NCBI RefSeq assembly: GCF_020991375.1
Contig: NZ_JAJLQZ010000003.1
Coordinates: 310,001-374,000, forward strand
Source of the DNA: Glycomyces amatae
GTDB taxonomy: Bacteria; Actinomycetota; Actinomycetes; Mycobacteriales; Micromonosporaceae
Direction: 5' to 3'
Length of the DNA stretch: 64,000 nt
In this document: piece after piece, positions 1 to 9,540 of the stretch
How positions within the stretch are numbered: the first letter of the stretch is position 1
Layout: every line of letters starts with the position of its first letter
The notes under the pieces: model-generated
What the model saw: the letters and a program-made list of their open reading frames with translations, nothing else
Databases searched by the model: none
What the model was told of the DNA's origin: nothing
Program-made: the position numbers and the translations under genes

Positions 1-1523
1 CGTCGACGAGGTCGTGCAGGTCCTCGTCGGGGATCGCGACCTCGACCTCCTCGCCGCCGAGGTTGACGAGGGTGACGGCGATGCCGTCGCGGTCGTCCTC
101 GTGGCGGAGCGCGACCACCGAGGGCCGCCCGGTGTCGATGACGCTGTGGCGGCCGAAGCCGATCGCGGTGAGGCCGTGCCTGCTGCGGACCATGTCGCCG
201 ATCCTGGCGAGGAGGCTGCCTGAGCGCCGCTGCTGGTCGTAGACGTTGACGCGGTCGTAGGCGAAGGGGCCGTCCTTCACGACGCCGGCGACGAGGCGGT
301 CGGGCGGGGCCGAGGAGAACCCGGCGTTCTCGTCGGAGGACCACTGCATGGGGACGCGCACGGACAGGCGCTCGTTGCGGGACAGGTCGTCGCCCATGCC
401 GATCTCGTCGCCGTACTGGAGGACGGGCGCGCCCGGTAGGGACAGGAGCAGGGCGTGGGCGGCGGCGATCCGCCGCTCGTCGCCGCCGAGCATCGGCGCG
501 AGCCGGCGGCGGATGCCGCGGCCGTAGGCGCGCATGGTCTCGTCGGGCGCGAAGGTGTCCATGACCGTCTCCCGGTCGGCCTCGCCGAGCCGCTCGAGGT
601 CGAGTTCGTCGTGGTTGCGCAGCCAGTTCGCGTACTGGCCGAGGCGGGGCGGCTGGGGCATGTCGCGCAGGGCCTTGTGGATCGGCTCGGCCTCGCCGGT
701 GGCGAGGGACAGGAACACCTGGTTGTTCATCCAGAAGTTCAGCAGCATGGTCAGGCCGTCGCCGTCGAGGAAGTAGTCGTCGTACTCGTCGAGGGGGACG
801 TCGACCTCCCCCAGGAGCACGGCCTCGGGCTGGCGCAGCATGACGAACTCGCGCATCTCGCGCAGCAGGTCGGCCCCGCCGCCGGGCTCGGCGGCCTCGG
901 CGCCGTGCACCATGTAGGGGATCGCGTCGGTCCGGAAGCCGGAGACGCCCAGTCGCAGCCAGAACCGCATGATGTCCCGGATCTCCTCGCGCACGGCGGG
1001 GTTCGCGAAGTTGAGGTCGGGCTCGTGCGCGTAGAAGACGTGCCGGTAGTACTGGCCGGCGGTCTCGTCCCAGGTCCAGATGCCGTCCTCGACCGTGGGG
1101 AAGATCGGCTCCAGCCCGTCGTCGCGGGGCTCGTCGGACCAGATGTAGTAGTCGCGGTAGGGCGAGTCGCGGTCGGCGCGGGCCTCCTGGAACCAGCGGT
1201 GCTGGTCGGAGGTGTGCTGGACGACGAGGTCCAGGACGACGCGGATGCCGTACGCCTCGGCCGCCTCCAGCAGCTCCACGGCGTCGGGGAGGGTTCCCAG
1301 GCGGGGGTCCACTCCGAGGTGGTCGGTGACGTCGTAGCCGCCGTCGCGGAACGGCGAGTGGTAGAACGGCAGGAGCCACAGGCAGGTGACGCCGAGGCCG
1401 CGGAGGTGGTCGAGCCGCTGCGTGACGCCGCGCAGGTCCCCCCATCCGTCGGCGTTGGAGTCGTGGAACATCGCCGGGTCGACGGCGTAGATGACGGCGT
1501 TGCGGTACCACAGTGGTTGCACG
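1..1523 (-). CDS. GH13 trehalose synthase-like / alpha-amylase family enzyme (3' end beyond window)
   Basis: The reverse strand reads open from a GTG at 1523, preceded by a GAGGGGAG ribosome site, to the left edge; 507 residues are visible. The opening (QPLWYRNAVIYAVD, then DSNADGWGDLRG) and later blocks (CLWLLPFY, TSDQHRWF, PDLNFANP) match the trehalose synthase / maltose glucosyltransferase branch of GH13. The (beta/alpha)8 catalytic residues are present: Asp in GFRTDAIPYM, Glu in LLGEVDVP and Asp in LRNHDELDL. Conserved region I reads DLVVQH, where the family almost always has DxxxNH. The family isomerises maltose to trehalose or acts on alpha-glucans in the cytoplasm. It lies 75 bases downstream of the monooxygenase gene on the same strand. 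The exact substrate is inferred only, and the C-terminal beta domain is cut off. Confidence 0.85.
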
Positions 1524-1598
1524 GCGCTCCCCTCGTCGGTCGCGGCCCCTCGGAGGCCGCGGACGGATGCCCGGAGCGCCGCGCCGTGAAACCTCGTC

Positions 1599-2810
1599 TC
1601 AGGCCGCCGCGTCCCAGTCGATGCGGTACTCGTACTGCCAGGCGGACTTCTCGGGGGTCGCGAAGCGCTCCATGACGAACGGCATGACCGCGTCCCTGAT
1701 GCGCGCGGCGATCGGGCCCGCGGCCTTGGACTGGTTGGTGCGGGCCGCCGCGGCGATGATGCGCTCGACCCGGCCGCGCCGCCGCCGCGTGTAGGCGGCG
1801 AAGGCCTCCTCGACCGGGAGGTCCCGCAGGCACCGGGCCAGTTCGACCGCGGACTCGGCCGCGAGGCTCGCGCCCTGGCCGGAGGAGGGCGAGGTGGCGT
1901 GGGCGGCGTCGCCGATGAGCGCGATGCGGCCCTTCGACCAGACCGGGACGTGCGGGACGTCCTCCAGCGGCGAGGGCGTGGTGAACCCCTCGGGCGTCAC
2001 GTGGTCGAGGATCTGGAGCGCCGGGCCCGCGTCGTCGGCGAAGGCCTCCCGCATCCGCCGCATCCACTCGTCGAACCCGGTGGCGCGCAGTGCGTCCCGG
2101 TCGAGCCGCTTGACCGGCATGTTCGCGAACCAGCTGGCGTGGTCGCCGTGGACGACGTAGCCGAAGAAGGCGCGGCGGCCGAAGACGAAGTGCCAGGCGC
2201 CGCCGGTGTCGGGCACGCCGGTGCCGTCCACGTAGCCGCCGAGGCCGATCAGGCCCGTGTAGCGGGGGACGGGGGCGGCCGGGTCGATCCGGGAGCGCAC
2301 CGTCGAGCGGATGCCGTCGCAGCCGATCAGGACGTCGGCCTCGGCGGTCGTGTGGTCGTCGAACTGGGCGATGACGCTGTGGCCGGTGTCGACCGCGTCC
2401 GCGAAACGCTTCCCGAAGCGGAACTCGATCCCCTGGTCGGCGGCCGTGCGCTGGAGGGCGTCCACGAGGGCGCCGCGCGGCAGCGTGACGCGGGGCGGCA
2501 GTCCCGGCAGGTCGTCCATCGAGGCGAGGACCTTGCCGGTGCCGCTCTGGATGATCATGCGCGGGGTGACCCACCCGGCGTCCCGGACGGCCTTGTCGGC
2601 GCCGACGGTCGCCAGGGCGTTCTGGCCGTTGGAGGCGAGCGTGATGGCGCCGCCGCGGCTGCCGGTGCCGGGCGCGTAGGGCTCGTACACGACGGCCTCG
2701 ATACCGGCCTTGCGCAGGGCCATCGCGGCCACGGGGCCCGCCACGCCGCCGCCGGCGACGATCGCGGTGCGGGCGCGGCGGGGGCTGCTGGGTTGCGGTG
2801 TGCTCATCAT
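1599..2810 (-). CDS. FAD-dependent monooxygenase (PF01494 type)
   Basis: A 403-residue flavoprotein hydroxylase of the p-hydroxybenzoate hydroxylase-like family. Residues 20-25 (GGGVAG) form the Rossmann dinucleotide site, CDG at 164-166 is the DG motif that contacts FAD and NAD(P)H, and GD at 300-301 in ALIGDAAHATSP binds the FAD ribose. These enzymes add one oxygen atom to aromatic or polyketide substrates using NAD(P)H. There is no membrane segment or signal peptide, so it should be cytoplasmic. Two ATGs stand in tandem at the start and no ribosome site is clear. It lies upstream of the GH13 gene and divergent from the CsbD-like gene; the shared promoter region holds a palindrome. The substrate cannot be told from sequence. 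Confidence 0.85.
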   Translation of the reverse strand: MMSTPQPSSPRRARTAIVAGGGVAGPVAAMALRKAGIEAVVYEPYAPGTGSRGGAITLASNGQNALATVGADKAVRDAGWVTPRMIIQSGTGKVLASMDDLPGLPPRVTLPRGALVDALQRTAADQGIEFRFGKRFADAVDTGHSVIAQFDDHTTAEADVLIGCDGIRSTVRSRIDPAAPVPRYTGLIGLGGYVDGTGVPDTGGAWHFVFGRRAFFGYVVHGDHASWFANMPVKRLDRDALRATGFDEWMRRMREAFADDAGPALQILDHVTPEGFTTPSPLEDVPHVPVWSKGRIALIGDAAHATSPSSGQGASLAAESAVELARCLRDLPVEEAFAAYTRRRRGRVERIIAAAARTNQSKAAGPIAARIRDAVMPFVMERFATPEKSAWQYEYRIDWDAAA

Positions 2811-2910
2811 GGGGGCGACGGTACGGAGCGGTCGGGGCCCGCCGCGTCATCCCGGGGTAGCGTTCGGGCGTCGACCCGGGATGTACGCCAAAACGCTGCG
2901 TGATCGATTC

Positions 2911-2927
2911 ATCACTCATATAGTGAT
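2911..2927. promoter_or_regulatory. Palindromic operator overlapping a -10 element
   Basis: ATCACT-CATAT-AGTGAT is a perfect 6+5+6 inverted repeat in the divergent region between the monooxygenase and CsbD-like genes. A good -10 hexamer, TATAGT (2919-2924), lies inside it on the plus strand, so a repressor bound there would block the promoter. The form suits a TetR- or GntR-like dimer; no regulator gene is adjacent. Confidence 0.5.
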
Positions 2928-2954
2928 AGCGACTCACACAGGGAGGAAATCACC

Positions 2955-3155
2955 GTGGGTATGCAGGACAAGTTCAACGAAGCGAAGGACCGGTTCTCCG
3001 AGCAGGGCGAGAACGCCCGGGAGAAGGGCGAGGAGCTCTACAACAAGGCCAAGGAGTCCCCGGCCGGGGACAAGGTCCAGGACTTCGCCGACTCGGCGAA
3101 GGAGAAGGCTCAGGACGCCGCCGGCAGGATGAAGGGCGAGCGGCGCACGGAGTAG
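2955..3155 (+). CDS. Small CsbD-like / stress-associated hydrophilic protein
   Basis: A 66-residue, highly charged, helix-prone protein without hydrophobic stretches. It is rich in Lys, Glu, Asp and Ala, with the spaced EKAQDAAGRMKG ending typical of CsbD and LEA-like proteins. Such proteins build up in general stress; their molecular action is poorly known. The GTG at 2955 is preferred because GGAGG lies eight bases upstream; the ATG at 2961 would be too far. The gene stands alone, is followed by a strong hairpin, and probably depends on the promoter inside the palindrome at 2911-2927. Confidence 0.7.
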   Translation: MGMQDKFNEAKDRFSEQGENAREKGEELYNKAKESPAGDKVQDFADSAKEKAQDAAGRMKGERRTE

Positions 3156-3185
3156 TCGGCTCCGGGAACGAGCCGGGGTGAACGG

Positions 3186-3219
3186 CGGCGGGCGGACCCA
3201 TCGGGTCCGCCCGCCGTTT
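3186..3219. terminator. Bidirectional hairpin terminator between csbD-like gene and secF
   Basis: A perfect 14-bp stem (3186-3199 with 3203-3216) around an ATC loop, followed by TTT on the plus strand. It lies between two converging genes and probably ends both transcripts. Confidence 0.7.
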
Positions 3220-3231
3220 CCGTGCGCCGCG

Positions 3232-4434
3232 TCAGCGGCGCTTGCGCTTCTTCGAACCGCCCGGCCGCGGGTTCGAACCGCCGGACCGCGAGGCCGACGC
3301 CCCGGCCCTGGCCGGCGCGGGCTCCTCGATGAGCTCCAGCGGGAGCTCGTCGGTCTTGGCGAACTCGATACGGTCGTCGTCAGCCGCCGCGGCCTTCGCG
3401 GACTTGCGGGCCGGCCGGCCCTCGTCCTCCTCGCCCGCGCGCTTCGCGGCGACCTTCTGGTTGTGCCGCTGGTAGATCGCACTGCGCTCGGCCATGTCGA
3501 CCAGCCACGGCGCGGCCAGGAAGATCGAGGAGTACGCGCCCACGGCCATGCCGATGAACAGGACGAGCGCGAGGTCCTTCAGGGTGCCGACGCCGAGCAG
3601 GCCCACGCCCACGAACAGCAGCGCCGCGACCGGCAGGACGCCGATGATCGAGGTGTTGATCGAGCGCATCAGCGTCTGGTTGATGGCGTCGTTGACGCCC
3701 TCGGCGAAGGTCTGGTTGCGCGACTTGAGCAGCTGCGCGGTGTTCTCCTGGACCTTGTCGAAGACCACGACCGTGTCGTAGAGCGAGTAGCCCAGGATGG
3801 TCAGCATGCCGACGATGGTCGAGGGCGTGATCTCGAAGCCGACCAGCGCGTAGAAGCCCGCGGTCAGCACCATGTCGTGCAGAAGCGCCGCGATGGCGGC
3901 CAGGGCCATGCGCCGCTCGAACCGGATCCAGATGAAGATCGCAACCAGGATCAGGAAGACCACCAGCGCGATGAGGGCCTGCTCCGAGACGGCGGCGCCC
4001 CAGGTCGCCGACACCTCGGAGACCGAGATCGCGTCGGTGCCGACGCCGGTCTCGTCCGCGATGGCGGTGCGGACGGCCTCGACCTGGTCGGACTCGAGCT
4101 CCCCGACGCGGACGACGTAGGACCGGCCGTCGCCGGTGCCCGCGACCTGGCCGGAGGCCACTTCGGCCCCGGCGCCCTCGACCGCGCCCTCGACGTCCTC
4201 GAGCGTCGCCGAGGTGTCGGCGACGGGCACGTTGTACTGGACGCCGCCGGCGAAGTCGATGCCCAGGACGAAGCCCTTGGTGAACATGACGACCGCGAGC
4301 GCGGCGATGACCACCGCGGAGGCGATGTAGAACTTCTTGCGGTGCCTGACGAACTGGAAGTCCGTCTCGCCGCGGTACAGCTGGCTGAAGACGTTGGGGC
4401 GCTTCTGGCCCTGTTCGGTCTGCTTGGTGCTCAT
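3232..4434 (-). CDS. secF: Protein translocase subunit SecF
   Basis: A 400-residue inner-membrane protein that, with SecD, uses the proton gradient to pull preproteins through SecYEG. It has a first membrane helix near residues 36-52, the family signature GIDFAGG at 58-64, a short extracytoplasmic P1 domain, and five more hydrophobic helices with the IGMLTILGYSLYDTVVVFD block in TM4-5. The C-terminus carries a long basic cytoplasmic tail (ending PGGSKKRKRR) that many shorter SecF proteins lack. ATG 4434 has AAGGAG at a good distance. It begins nine bases after secD and is surely co-transcribed with it. Confidence 0.97.
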   Translation of the reverse strand: MSTKQTEQGQKRPNVFSQLYRGETDFQFVRHRKKFYIASAVVIAALAVVMFTKGFVLGIDFAGGVQYNVPVADTSATLEDVEGAVEGAGAEVASGQVAGTGDGRSYVVRVGELESDQVEAVRTAIADETGVGTDAISVSEVSATWGAAVSEQALIALVVFLILVAIFIWIRFERRMALAAIAALLHDMVLTAGFYALVGFEITPSTIVGMLTILGYSLYDTVVVFDKVQENTAQLLKSRNQTFAEGVNDAINQTLMRSINTSIIGVLPVAALLFVGVGLLGVGTLKDLALVLFIGMAVGAYSSIFLAAPWLVDMAERSAIYQRHNQKVAAKRAGEEDEGRPARKSAKAAAADDDRIEFAKTDELPLELIEEPAPARAGASASRSGGSNPRPGGSKKRKRR

Positions 4435-4443
4435 CGGATCTCC

Positions 4444-6297
4444 TTAAGCCTTCGCGGCCGCATCGCCGGTGGCCGGGGTCGCTTTGGAGTGAAGCCCCGA
4501 GAGGTGGACGTTGTTGAGGACCCTGCCCCGGGCCATCCATTCGGCGATCGGGTGGGTGAACACGAACACCACCAGGAGGTCGACGATGGTGGACAGGCCG
4601 AGCGTGAAGGCGAAGCCCCGGACCGGGCCGATGGCCAGGATGTACAGGACCACGGCGGAGATGATCGAGACGGCGCTGGCCGACAGGACCGTCCGGCGCG
4701 CCCGGACCCAGGCCCGCGGCACGGCCGACCGGGCCGACCGGCCCCCCGCCATCTCCTCCTTGATGCGTTCGAAGTAGACCACGAACGAGTCGGCGGTGAT
4801 GCCGACGGCGACCACGAAGCCCGCGATGCCCGCGAGGGTCATGGTGAGGCCCATCTGGGAGCCCAGGAGCGCCACCGTCGGGTACAGGATCGCGGCCGCG
4901 ACGATGAGGCTGCCGAGGACCACGAAGCCGATGATGCGGTAGTAGACGAAGCAGTAGACGATCACCAGGGCGATGCCGATGGCCATCGCGAAGATGCCCG
5001 CCTCGAGCTGGTCGACGCCGAGCGTCGCGGTGACCTCGTTGACCGTCTCGACCACGAACGTGGTCGGCAGCGAGCCGAAGTTGAGCTGGTCGGCCAGCTG
5101 GTTGGCCTCGGCGGCGGTGAACTCGCCGGAGATCTGCGTCGAGTTGGAGGAGACCTCCTGGATCGTGGGGGCGCTGACGACCTCGTTGTCGAGGACGATC
5201 GCGACCTGGGAGCCCAGGCCCTCGTTGGTGAGGGCGCTCCACTTGTCGGCGCCTTCGGAGGAGAACTGGACGTTGACCACGAACTGGTTGAGGTTGGCCT
5301 GGTCGGTGCCGACGTCCGCGGTGGTCACGTCCGAGCCGAGCACGGTGGCCGGCTGGAGCAGGTACTTGTACGAGAACGTCAGCGACGGGTCGTCGGCGGT
5401 GGCGGGCTCGGGGGCCGAGCACGCGGTCACCTCGACGTCGGGCTGCTGGACGGCGCCGGGCGGGCGGTTGTCGAGCTGCTCGCAGGTGATCTGCGGGACG
5501 AAGAACTGGACGTTCGCCGGGAGGAGGGAGACCTCTTCGGGGGTGAGCTCGCCGAACGGCTCGAGCAGGGCCATGGTGGCCTCGTCGGCGGGGGCGGCGG
5601 TGAGCGCCTGCGCGGCGGCGGCCGCCTCATCGCCGACCTTCGCCCAGACGTCGTCGATCGTGACGTCGGCGTCGTCGGTGGTCTCGGCCTGGCCCGAACC
5701 GGAGGTGTCCTCGGAGGTCGCCTCGCCGGTGGGGGTCTCGCCGTCCTCGGCGCTGGGCGTCTCGCCGGCGTCCTCGGAGGCGGCCTCCTCGGTCGGCGTC
5801 TCGGCGGCCTCGTCGGTGGGCTCCTCGGACGGGCTCTCCTCGGCGAGGGCCTCCTCGAGCGCGGAGTAGTCCTCGACCGCGTTGGTGACGAGCCGGAACC
5901 GCAGTTCGGCGGGGGCGCCGACGTCACGCAGCGCCTGCTCGTCGACCTCGTCGCCGGCCACGTTGACCACGATGTTCTCGGTGCCCTCGACGTACACCTC
6001 GGGCTCGGCGACACCGGTCGAGTTGACGCGGCCCTCGATGATCTGGCGGGCCTGCTCCATGGTCTCGGCCGTGGGGGGGTCGTCCGTGCCCTGCTGGTAG
6101 GCCGTGAGCGTCATCGACAGCCCGCCCTGCAGGTCGAGACCGAGCTTCGGCGTCGGGAACTTCCATCCCGCACCCGCCAGCGCGGCCGCCCACAGGATCC
6201 CGACCACCAACAGGAGGGCCACGAAGTAGGGGGCGACCGGCAGTCGCTTGCGCTGGATCTTCTTCCGTGGGCGGTCAGCGCCCGTTACTGAAGCCAA
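4444..6297 (-). CDS. secD: Protein translocase subunit SecD
   Basis: A 617-residue partner of SecF: TM1 at about residues 22-45, the LGLDLQGG signature at 52-59, a large extracytoplasmic P1 domain, then five C-terminal membrane helices. The TTG at 6297 is taken as start because GAGGAAGAG precedes it and the following residues match the family N-terminus. Residues about 145-215 form an insert made almost only of Glu, Asp, Ser, Thr, Ala, Pro and Gly with no Lys or Arg, breaking the P1 domain after the EDYSALEEALAEE helix. The operon order is yajC-secD-secF. A possible promoter (TAGAAT near 6442-6447 on this strand) lies in the 178-base gap after yajC. Confidence 0.97.
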   Translation of the reverse strand: MASVTGADRPRKKIQRKRLPVAPYFVALLLVVGILWAAALAGAGWKFPTPKLGLDLQGGLSMTLTAYQQGTDDPPTAETMEQARQIIEGRVNSTGVAEPEVYVEGTENIVVNVAGDEVDEQALRDVGAPAELRFRLVTNAVEDYSALEEALAEESPSEEPTDEAAETPTEEAASEDAGETPSAEDGETPTGEATSEDTSGSGQAETTDDADVTIDDVWAKVGDEAAAAAQALTAAPADEATMALLEPFGELTPEEVSLLPANVQFFVPQITCEQLDNRPPGAVQQPDVEVTACSAPEPATADDPSLTFSYKYLLQPATVLGSDVTTADVGTDQANLNQFVVNVQFSSEGADKWSALTNEGLGSQVAIVLDNEVVSAPTIQEVSSNSTQISGEFTAAEANQLADQLNFGSLPTTFVVETVNEVTATLGVDQLEAGIFAMAIGIALVIVYCFVYYRIIGFVVLGSLIVAAAILYPTVALLGSQMGLTMTLAGIAGFVVAVGITADSFVVYFERIKEEMAGGRSARSAVPRAWVRARRTVLSASAVSIISAVVLYILAIGPVRGFAFTLGLSTIVDLLVVFVFTHPIAEWMARGRVLNNVHLSGLHSKATPATGDAAAKA

Positions 6298-6475
6298 TGG
6301 TCGGTCTCTTCCTCAGAACTCGGATAGGGGTGGGCGCGATGAGGCCCACGCCAGACGGTAGCGGGCGCCGGCCGTCGCGCTCGCGTGTGAGCGCTCCGAC
6401 CGGAGGGAGTGGGCTCGCACACATACCCTCGGCGGGGCTCATTCTAGGACGGGTGCCTCAAAGGCGGAGAAGGGC

Positions 6476-6937
6476 CTAGTACTCCTTGCGGTCGGGCTTC
6501 CCCGCGTGCTTGTCCTTGCCGTCGCCGTTCTCCTCGGTACCGGCCTCGGGGGCCGCGTCGCGGAGCTTGTCGAGGTCCTCGTCGCTGAGGGTGGCCTCCT
6601 CCTCGGAGACGGACTCCTCGGCGGTCTCGGACTCGGCCGGGGTGACGACCTTGGCGATGGCCTGGCGGGCGAAGACGAGGAAGGTGTCGTCGCTGGCCTC
6701 GAGGGTGACGGACTCCTCGTCGGAGTCGACGACGGTGCCGTAGAGGCCGCCGATGGTCATGACGCGGGCACCCGGCGCGACCGTGTTCTGCATGTCCTGC
6801 TGCTCACGCTGCCGCTTCTTCTGCGGGCGGATCATCACGAAGTACATGAGGGCGATGAAGCCGACGATCATGACGAGGAACATGATGTTCGATCCGCCGG
6901 CGCTTTCCTGTGCCAGGACGTCTGCGGTTGCAAGCAC
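6476..6937 (-). CDS. yajC: Preprotein translocase subunit YajC
   Basis: A 153-residue SecDF-associated membrane protein. It has one membrane helix at about residues 18-36, then the family IRPQKKRQREQQ basic motif and a small beta domain (MTIGGLYGTVV). The C-terminal 55 residues are an acidic Glu/Asp/Ser-rich tail, longer than in most YajC proteins. GTG 6937 is chosen on the CGAAAGG ribosome site and the short N-terminus before the helix. It precedes secD by 178 bases on the same strand. Confidence 0.93.
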   Translation of the reverse strand: MLATADVLAQESAGGSNIMFLVMIVGFIALMYFVMIRPQKKRQREQQDMQNTVAPGARVMTIGGLYGTVVDSDEESVTLEASDDTFLVFARQAIAKVVTPAESETAEESVSEEEATLSDEDLDKLRDAAPEAGTEENGDGKDKHAGKPDRKEY

Positions 6938-7038
6938 GATGGTGCCTTTCGTAGTGGTTGGTCACTGTCTCGATGGGTGACGTGGGCGGAGTCTATCCCG
7001 CGTACGGTGACGTTCCGTCCTCGCCTGGTAGGCCAACC

Positions 7039-8115
7039 CTACGCGTCGCCGGAACCGAACAGCCCTTCGGCGGCCGGGGGGTTCAGGCCGAGGTGGCGCC
7101 AGGCCGCCGCGGTGGCGACGCGCCCGCGGGGGGTGCGCGCCAGGAGCCCGGCGCGCACCAGGAACGGCTCGCAGACCTCCTCGACGGTGTCGGACTGCTC
7201 CCCCACCGCGACCGCGAGGGTCGACAGGCCGACCGGCCCGCCGTTGAAGGTGCCGGTGAGCGCCCGCAGGACGGCCCGGTCGAGCCGGTCCAGGCCCAGG
7301 TCGTCGACGTCGTAGAGGGCGAGCGCCTCGGCGGCGACGGCCGCGGTGATCACCCCGTCGGCCCGCACCTGCGCGAAGTCGCGGACGCGGCGCAGGAGCC
7401 GGTTGGCGATCCGGGGCGTCCCGCGCGAGCGCCCGGCGATCTCGGCGGCCCCCGCCGGGGCGATGGCCACGTCGAGGATGCCCGCCGAGCGGGTGACGAT
7501 CGCCTCCAGCTCGGCGGCGTCGTAGAACTCGAGCTGGCCCAGGAACCCGAAGCGGTCCCGCAGCGGCCCGGTGAGGAGCCCGGCGCGGGTGGTGGCGCCG
7601 ACGAGCGTGAACGGCTCGAGCTCGAGCGGGATCGCGGTGGCGCCGGGGCCCTTGCCGACGATGACGTCGACGCGGAAGTCCTCCATCGCGGTGTAGAGGA
7701 GCTCCTCGGCGGGCCGGGCGATGCGGTGGATCTCGTCGATGAACAGGACCTCGTTCGGGCCGAGGCTCGTGAGGATCGCGGCGAGGTCCCCCGAGCGCTC
7801 GATGGCCGGCCCGGAGGTCTGGCGCAGGCCCACGCCGAGCTCGGCGGCGACGATCATGGCCAGGGTGGTCTTGCCGAGGCCGGGCGGGCCCGACAGGAGC
7901 AGGTGGTCGGGCGAGGCCCCGCGCCGCCGCGCGCCCTCCAGCAGGAGGCTGATCTGCTCGCGGACGCGGGTCTGGCCGATGACGTCGTCGAGCTTGCCGG
8001 GGCGGATGCCCTCCTCGACGAGGCGGTCGAGCTCGGTGGCCTCGGCGGCGGTGAGGGCCGCGTCCCACTCCGCGGGGCTCACGCCGGTCTCGGTGCTGAA
8101 GTCTTCTTCTTCCAT
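7039..8115 (-). CDS. ruvB: Holliday junction branch-migration ATPase RuvB
   Basis: A 358-residue AAA+ motor that drives branch migration of Holliday junctions together with RuvA. Walker A GPPGLGKT is at 76-83, Walker B DEIH at 127-130, sensor 1 is in GATTRAG and the arginine finger in GPLRDRFG, followed by the winged-helix DNA-binding domain. ATG 8115 gives the usual length; reading further upstream adds a low-complexity Arg-rich stretch that is only a shadow. It begins eight bases after ruvA, the last gene of ruvC-ruvA-ruvB. Confidence 0.97.
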   Translation of the reverse strand: MEEEDFSTETGVSPAEWDAALTAAEATELDRLVEEGIRPGKLDDVIGQTRVREQISLLLEGARRRGASPDHLLLSGPPGLGKTTLAMIVAAELGVGLRQTSGPAIERSGDLAAILTSLGPNEVLFIDEIHRIARPAEELLYTAMEDFRVDVIVGKGPGATAIPLELEPFTLVGATTRAGLLTGPLRDRFGFLGQLEFYDAAELEAIVTRSAGILDVAIAPAGAAEIAGRSRGTPRIANRLLRRVRDFAQVRADGVITAAVAAEALALYDVDDLGLDRLDRAVLRALTGTFNGGPVGLSTLAVAVGEQSDTVEEVCEPFLVRAGLLARTPRGRVATAAAWRHLGLNPPAAEGLFGSGDA

Positions 8116-8123
8116 CGCCCTGT

Positions 8124-8723
8124 CTATCGCTTTCCGAGGAGTCGGATGGCCTGCTTGAGGAGCGTGGGCACGTCGGTGCCGTCGGCGCCCTCGGCGTCGA
8201 GCTTCGCGATGGCGGTCTCGGCCTCCTTCGCGCTCCAGCCGAGCGCCTGGAGCCCCTGGCCGACCTGGACCCGCCACCCGCCGGGGCGGCCCCCGGCCTG
8301 CTTGGGGGCGGCGCCGAGGTCGACGGGGCCGATCTTGTCCGCGAGGTCGAGGACGATGCGCTCGGCGCTCTTCTTCCCGACGCCGGGGATGCGCGAGAGC
8401 GTGCTGGTGTCACCGGTGGCGATGGCGCGGCGGATGACGTCGGGCCGCAGCGCCTCGATGGCGTCGCGGGCGATCCGCGGACCGATCTTCTGGGCGTTCT
8501 GGAGCAGCTCGAACAGGTCGCGCTCGTCGGCGGTGTTGAACCCGTGCAAGGTGATCGAGTCCTCGCGGACGATCGTCGAGATCGCCAGGACGGCCTGGGA
8601 GCCGACCTTGAGGTTGGCGAGGGTGTGGGCCCCGGCGTGGACGGCGTAGCCGACGCCGTTGACGTCCACCACGGCGTAGGCCTCGCCGACTGCGGCGACG
8701 GTGCCGGTGAGCTGGGCGATCAT
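8124..8723 (-). CDS. ruvA: Holliday junction-binding protein RuvA
   Basis: A 199-residue tetrameric junction binder. It has an N-terminal OB domain ([19 protein letters not shown]), a central tandem helix-hairpin-helix region with [19 protein letters not shown], and a C-terminal three-helix domain ([16 protein letters not shown]) that contacts RuvB. Its ATG overlaps the ruvC stop by four bases, which points to translational coupling. Confidence 0.97.
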   Translation of the reverse strand: MIAQLTGTVAAVGEAYAVVDVNGVGYAVHAGAHTLANLKVGSQAVLAISTIVREDSITLHGFNTADERDLFELLQNAQKIGPRIARDAIEALRPDVIRRAIATGDTSTLSRIPGVGKKSAERIVLDLADKIGPVDLGAAPKQAGGRPGGWRVQVGQGLQALGWSAKEAETAIAKLDAEGADGTDVPTLLKQAIRLLGKR

Positions 8724-9271
8724 CGGTTGCTCCCCTTGCGGATCCGGGGCGCGGACGCGCCTGCGGTGCGGGCCTGCGCCTCGGCGATGCGGGCCTTGAC
8801 GCCGCCGCGCCACAGGTGGCAGATCGCGATGGCGAGCGCGTCGGCCGCGTCGGCGGGCCTGGGCGCCTCCTGGAGGCGGAGGATGCGGGTGACCATGGCG
8901 GTCACCTGCCGTTTGTCGGCGGTCCCGTTGCCGCACACCGCGTTCTTCACCTCGGAGGGGGTGTAGGTCTCGGTCGGCAGGCCGCGGCGGGCCCCGGCGA
9001 GCAGGGCCACTCCCGAGGCCTGGGCGGTGCCGATGACACTGGCCACGTTGTGCTGCGAGAAGACCCGCTCGACCGCGACGGCCTCCGGCTCGTGCGCCTC
9101 GAGGAGCGCCCGCAGGCCGTCGTCGAGGGCCAGGAGCCGGTCGGCAAGGGGCGCTTCGGGATCGGTGCGGACCACCTCGACGGCGACCATGGTCCCCGGG
9201 GCTCCGGGACGGCCGTCGACGACCCCGACCCCGCATCGGGTCAGGCCCGGGTCGATCCCCATGACGCGCAC
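8720..9271 (-). CDS. ruvC: Crossover junction endodeoxyribonuclease RuvC
   Basis: A 183-residue resolvase that cuts Holliday junctions symmetrically. The RNase H-fold acidic residues are all present: Asp7 (MGIDPG), Glu68 (VAVERVF), Asp141 and Asp144 (ADAADALA), spaced as in E. coli RuvC. GTG 9271 is chosen because AGGAGG lies just upstream; the open frame continues to 9538 without family similarity. First gene of the ruvC-ruvA-ruvB unit. The 269 bases upstream to the MFS gene contain no other gene that I can support. Confidence 0.96.
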   Translation of the reverse strand: MRVMGIDPGLTRCGVGVVDGRPGAPGTMVAVEVVRTDPEAPLADRLLALDDGLRALLEAHEPEAVAVERVFSQHNVASVIGTAQASGVALLAGARRGLPTETYTPSEVKNAVCGNGTADKRQVTAMVTRILRLQEAPRPADAADALAIAICHLWRGGVKARIAEAQARTAGASAPRIRKGSNR

Positions 9272-9540
9272 GCGCTCCTCCTGTCGCTCGATTCGCGCCA
9301 GCTTATCCGGCCCCACCGACGAACGCCCCGCAAGCACGTCGGCGGGTGCGCCCGACCGGATCGGCAAGCGTCGGAAATCGGACTGGTGGCCTAGCCCATA
9401 AACCACTTGCCGGTCGGCTAGCCACATGATTTCGTTGTAGTCGGCCGGTCGCACCGCACTCGCCCCCCATCGGCGCAACGAGGCGAACGACGGGCACGGC
9501 CTGCCTTCCTCCGCTCCGCGATCCACTGGTTGGAACAACT

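Noticed and set aside
3178..6291. A 1,037-codon open frame opposite secD-secF
   Set aside because: It is antisense to two certain genes and is made of Asp, Gly, Val and Arg runs as expected from a GC-rich shadow frame. It has no family features.
9272..9540. A gene between ruvC and the MFS exporter
   Set aside because: Open frames here are Arg/Gly/Pro-rich extensions without ribosome sites or family features.
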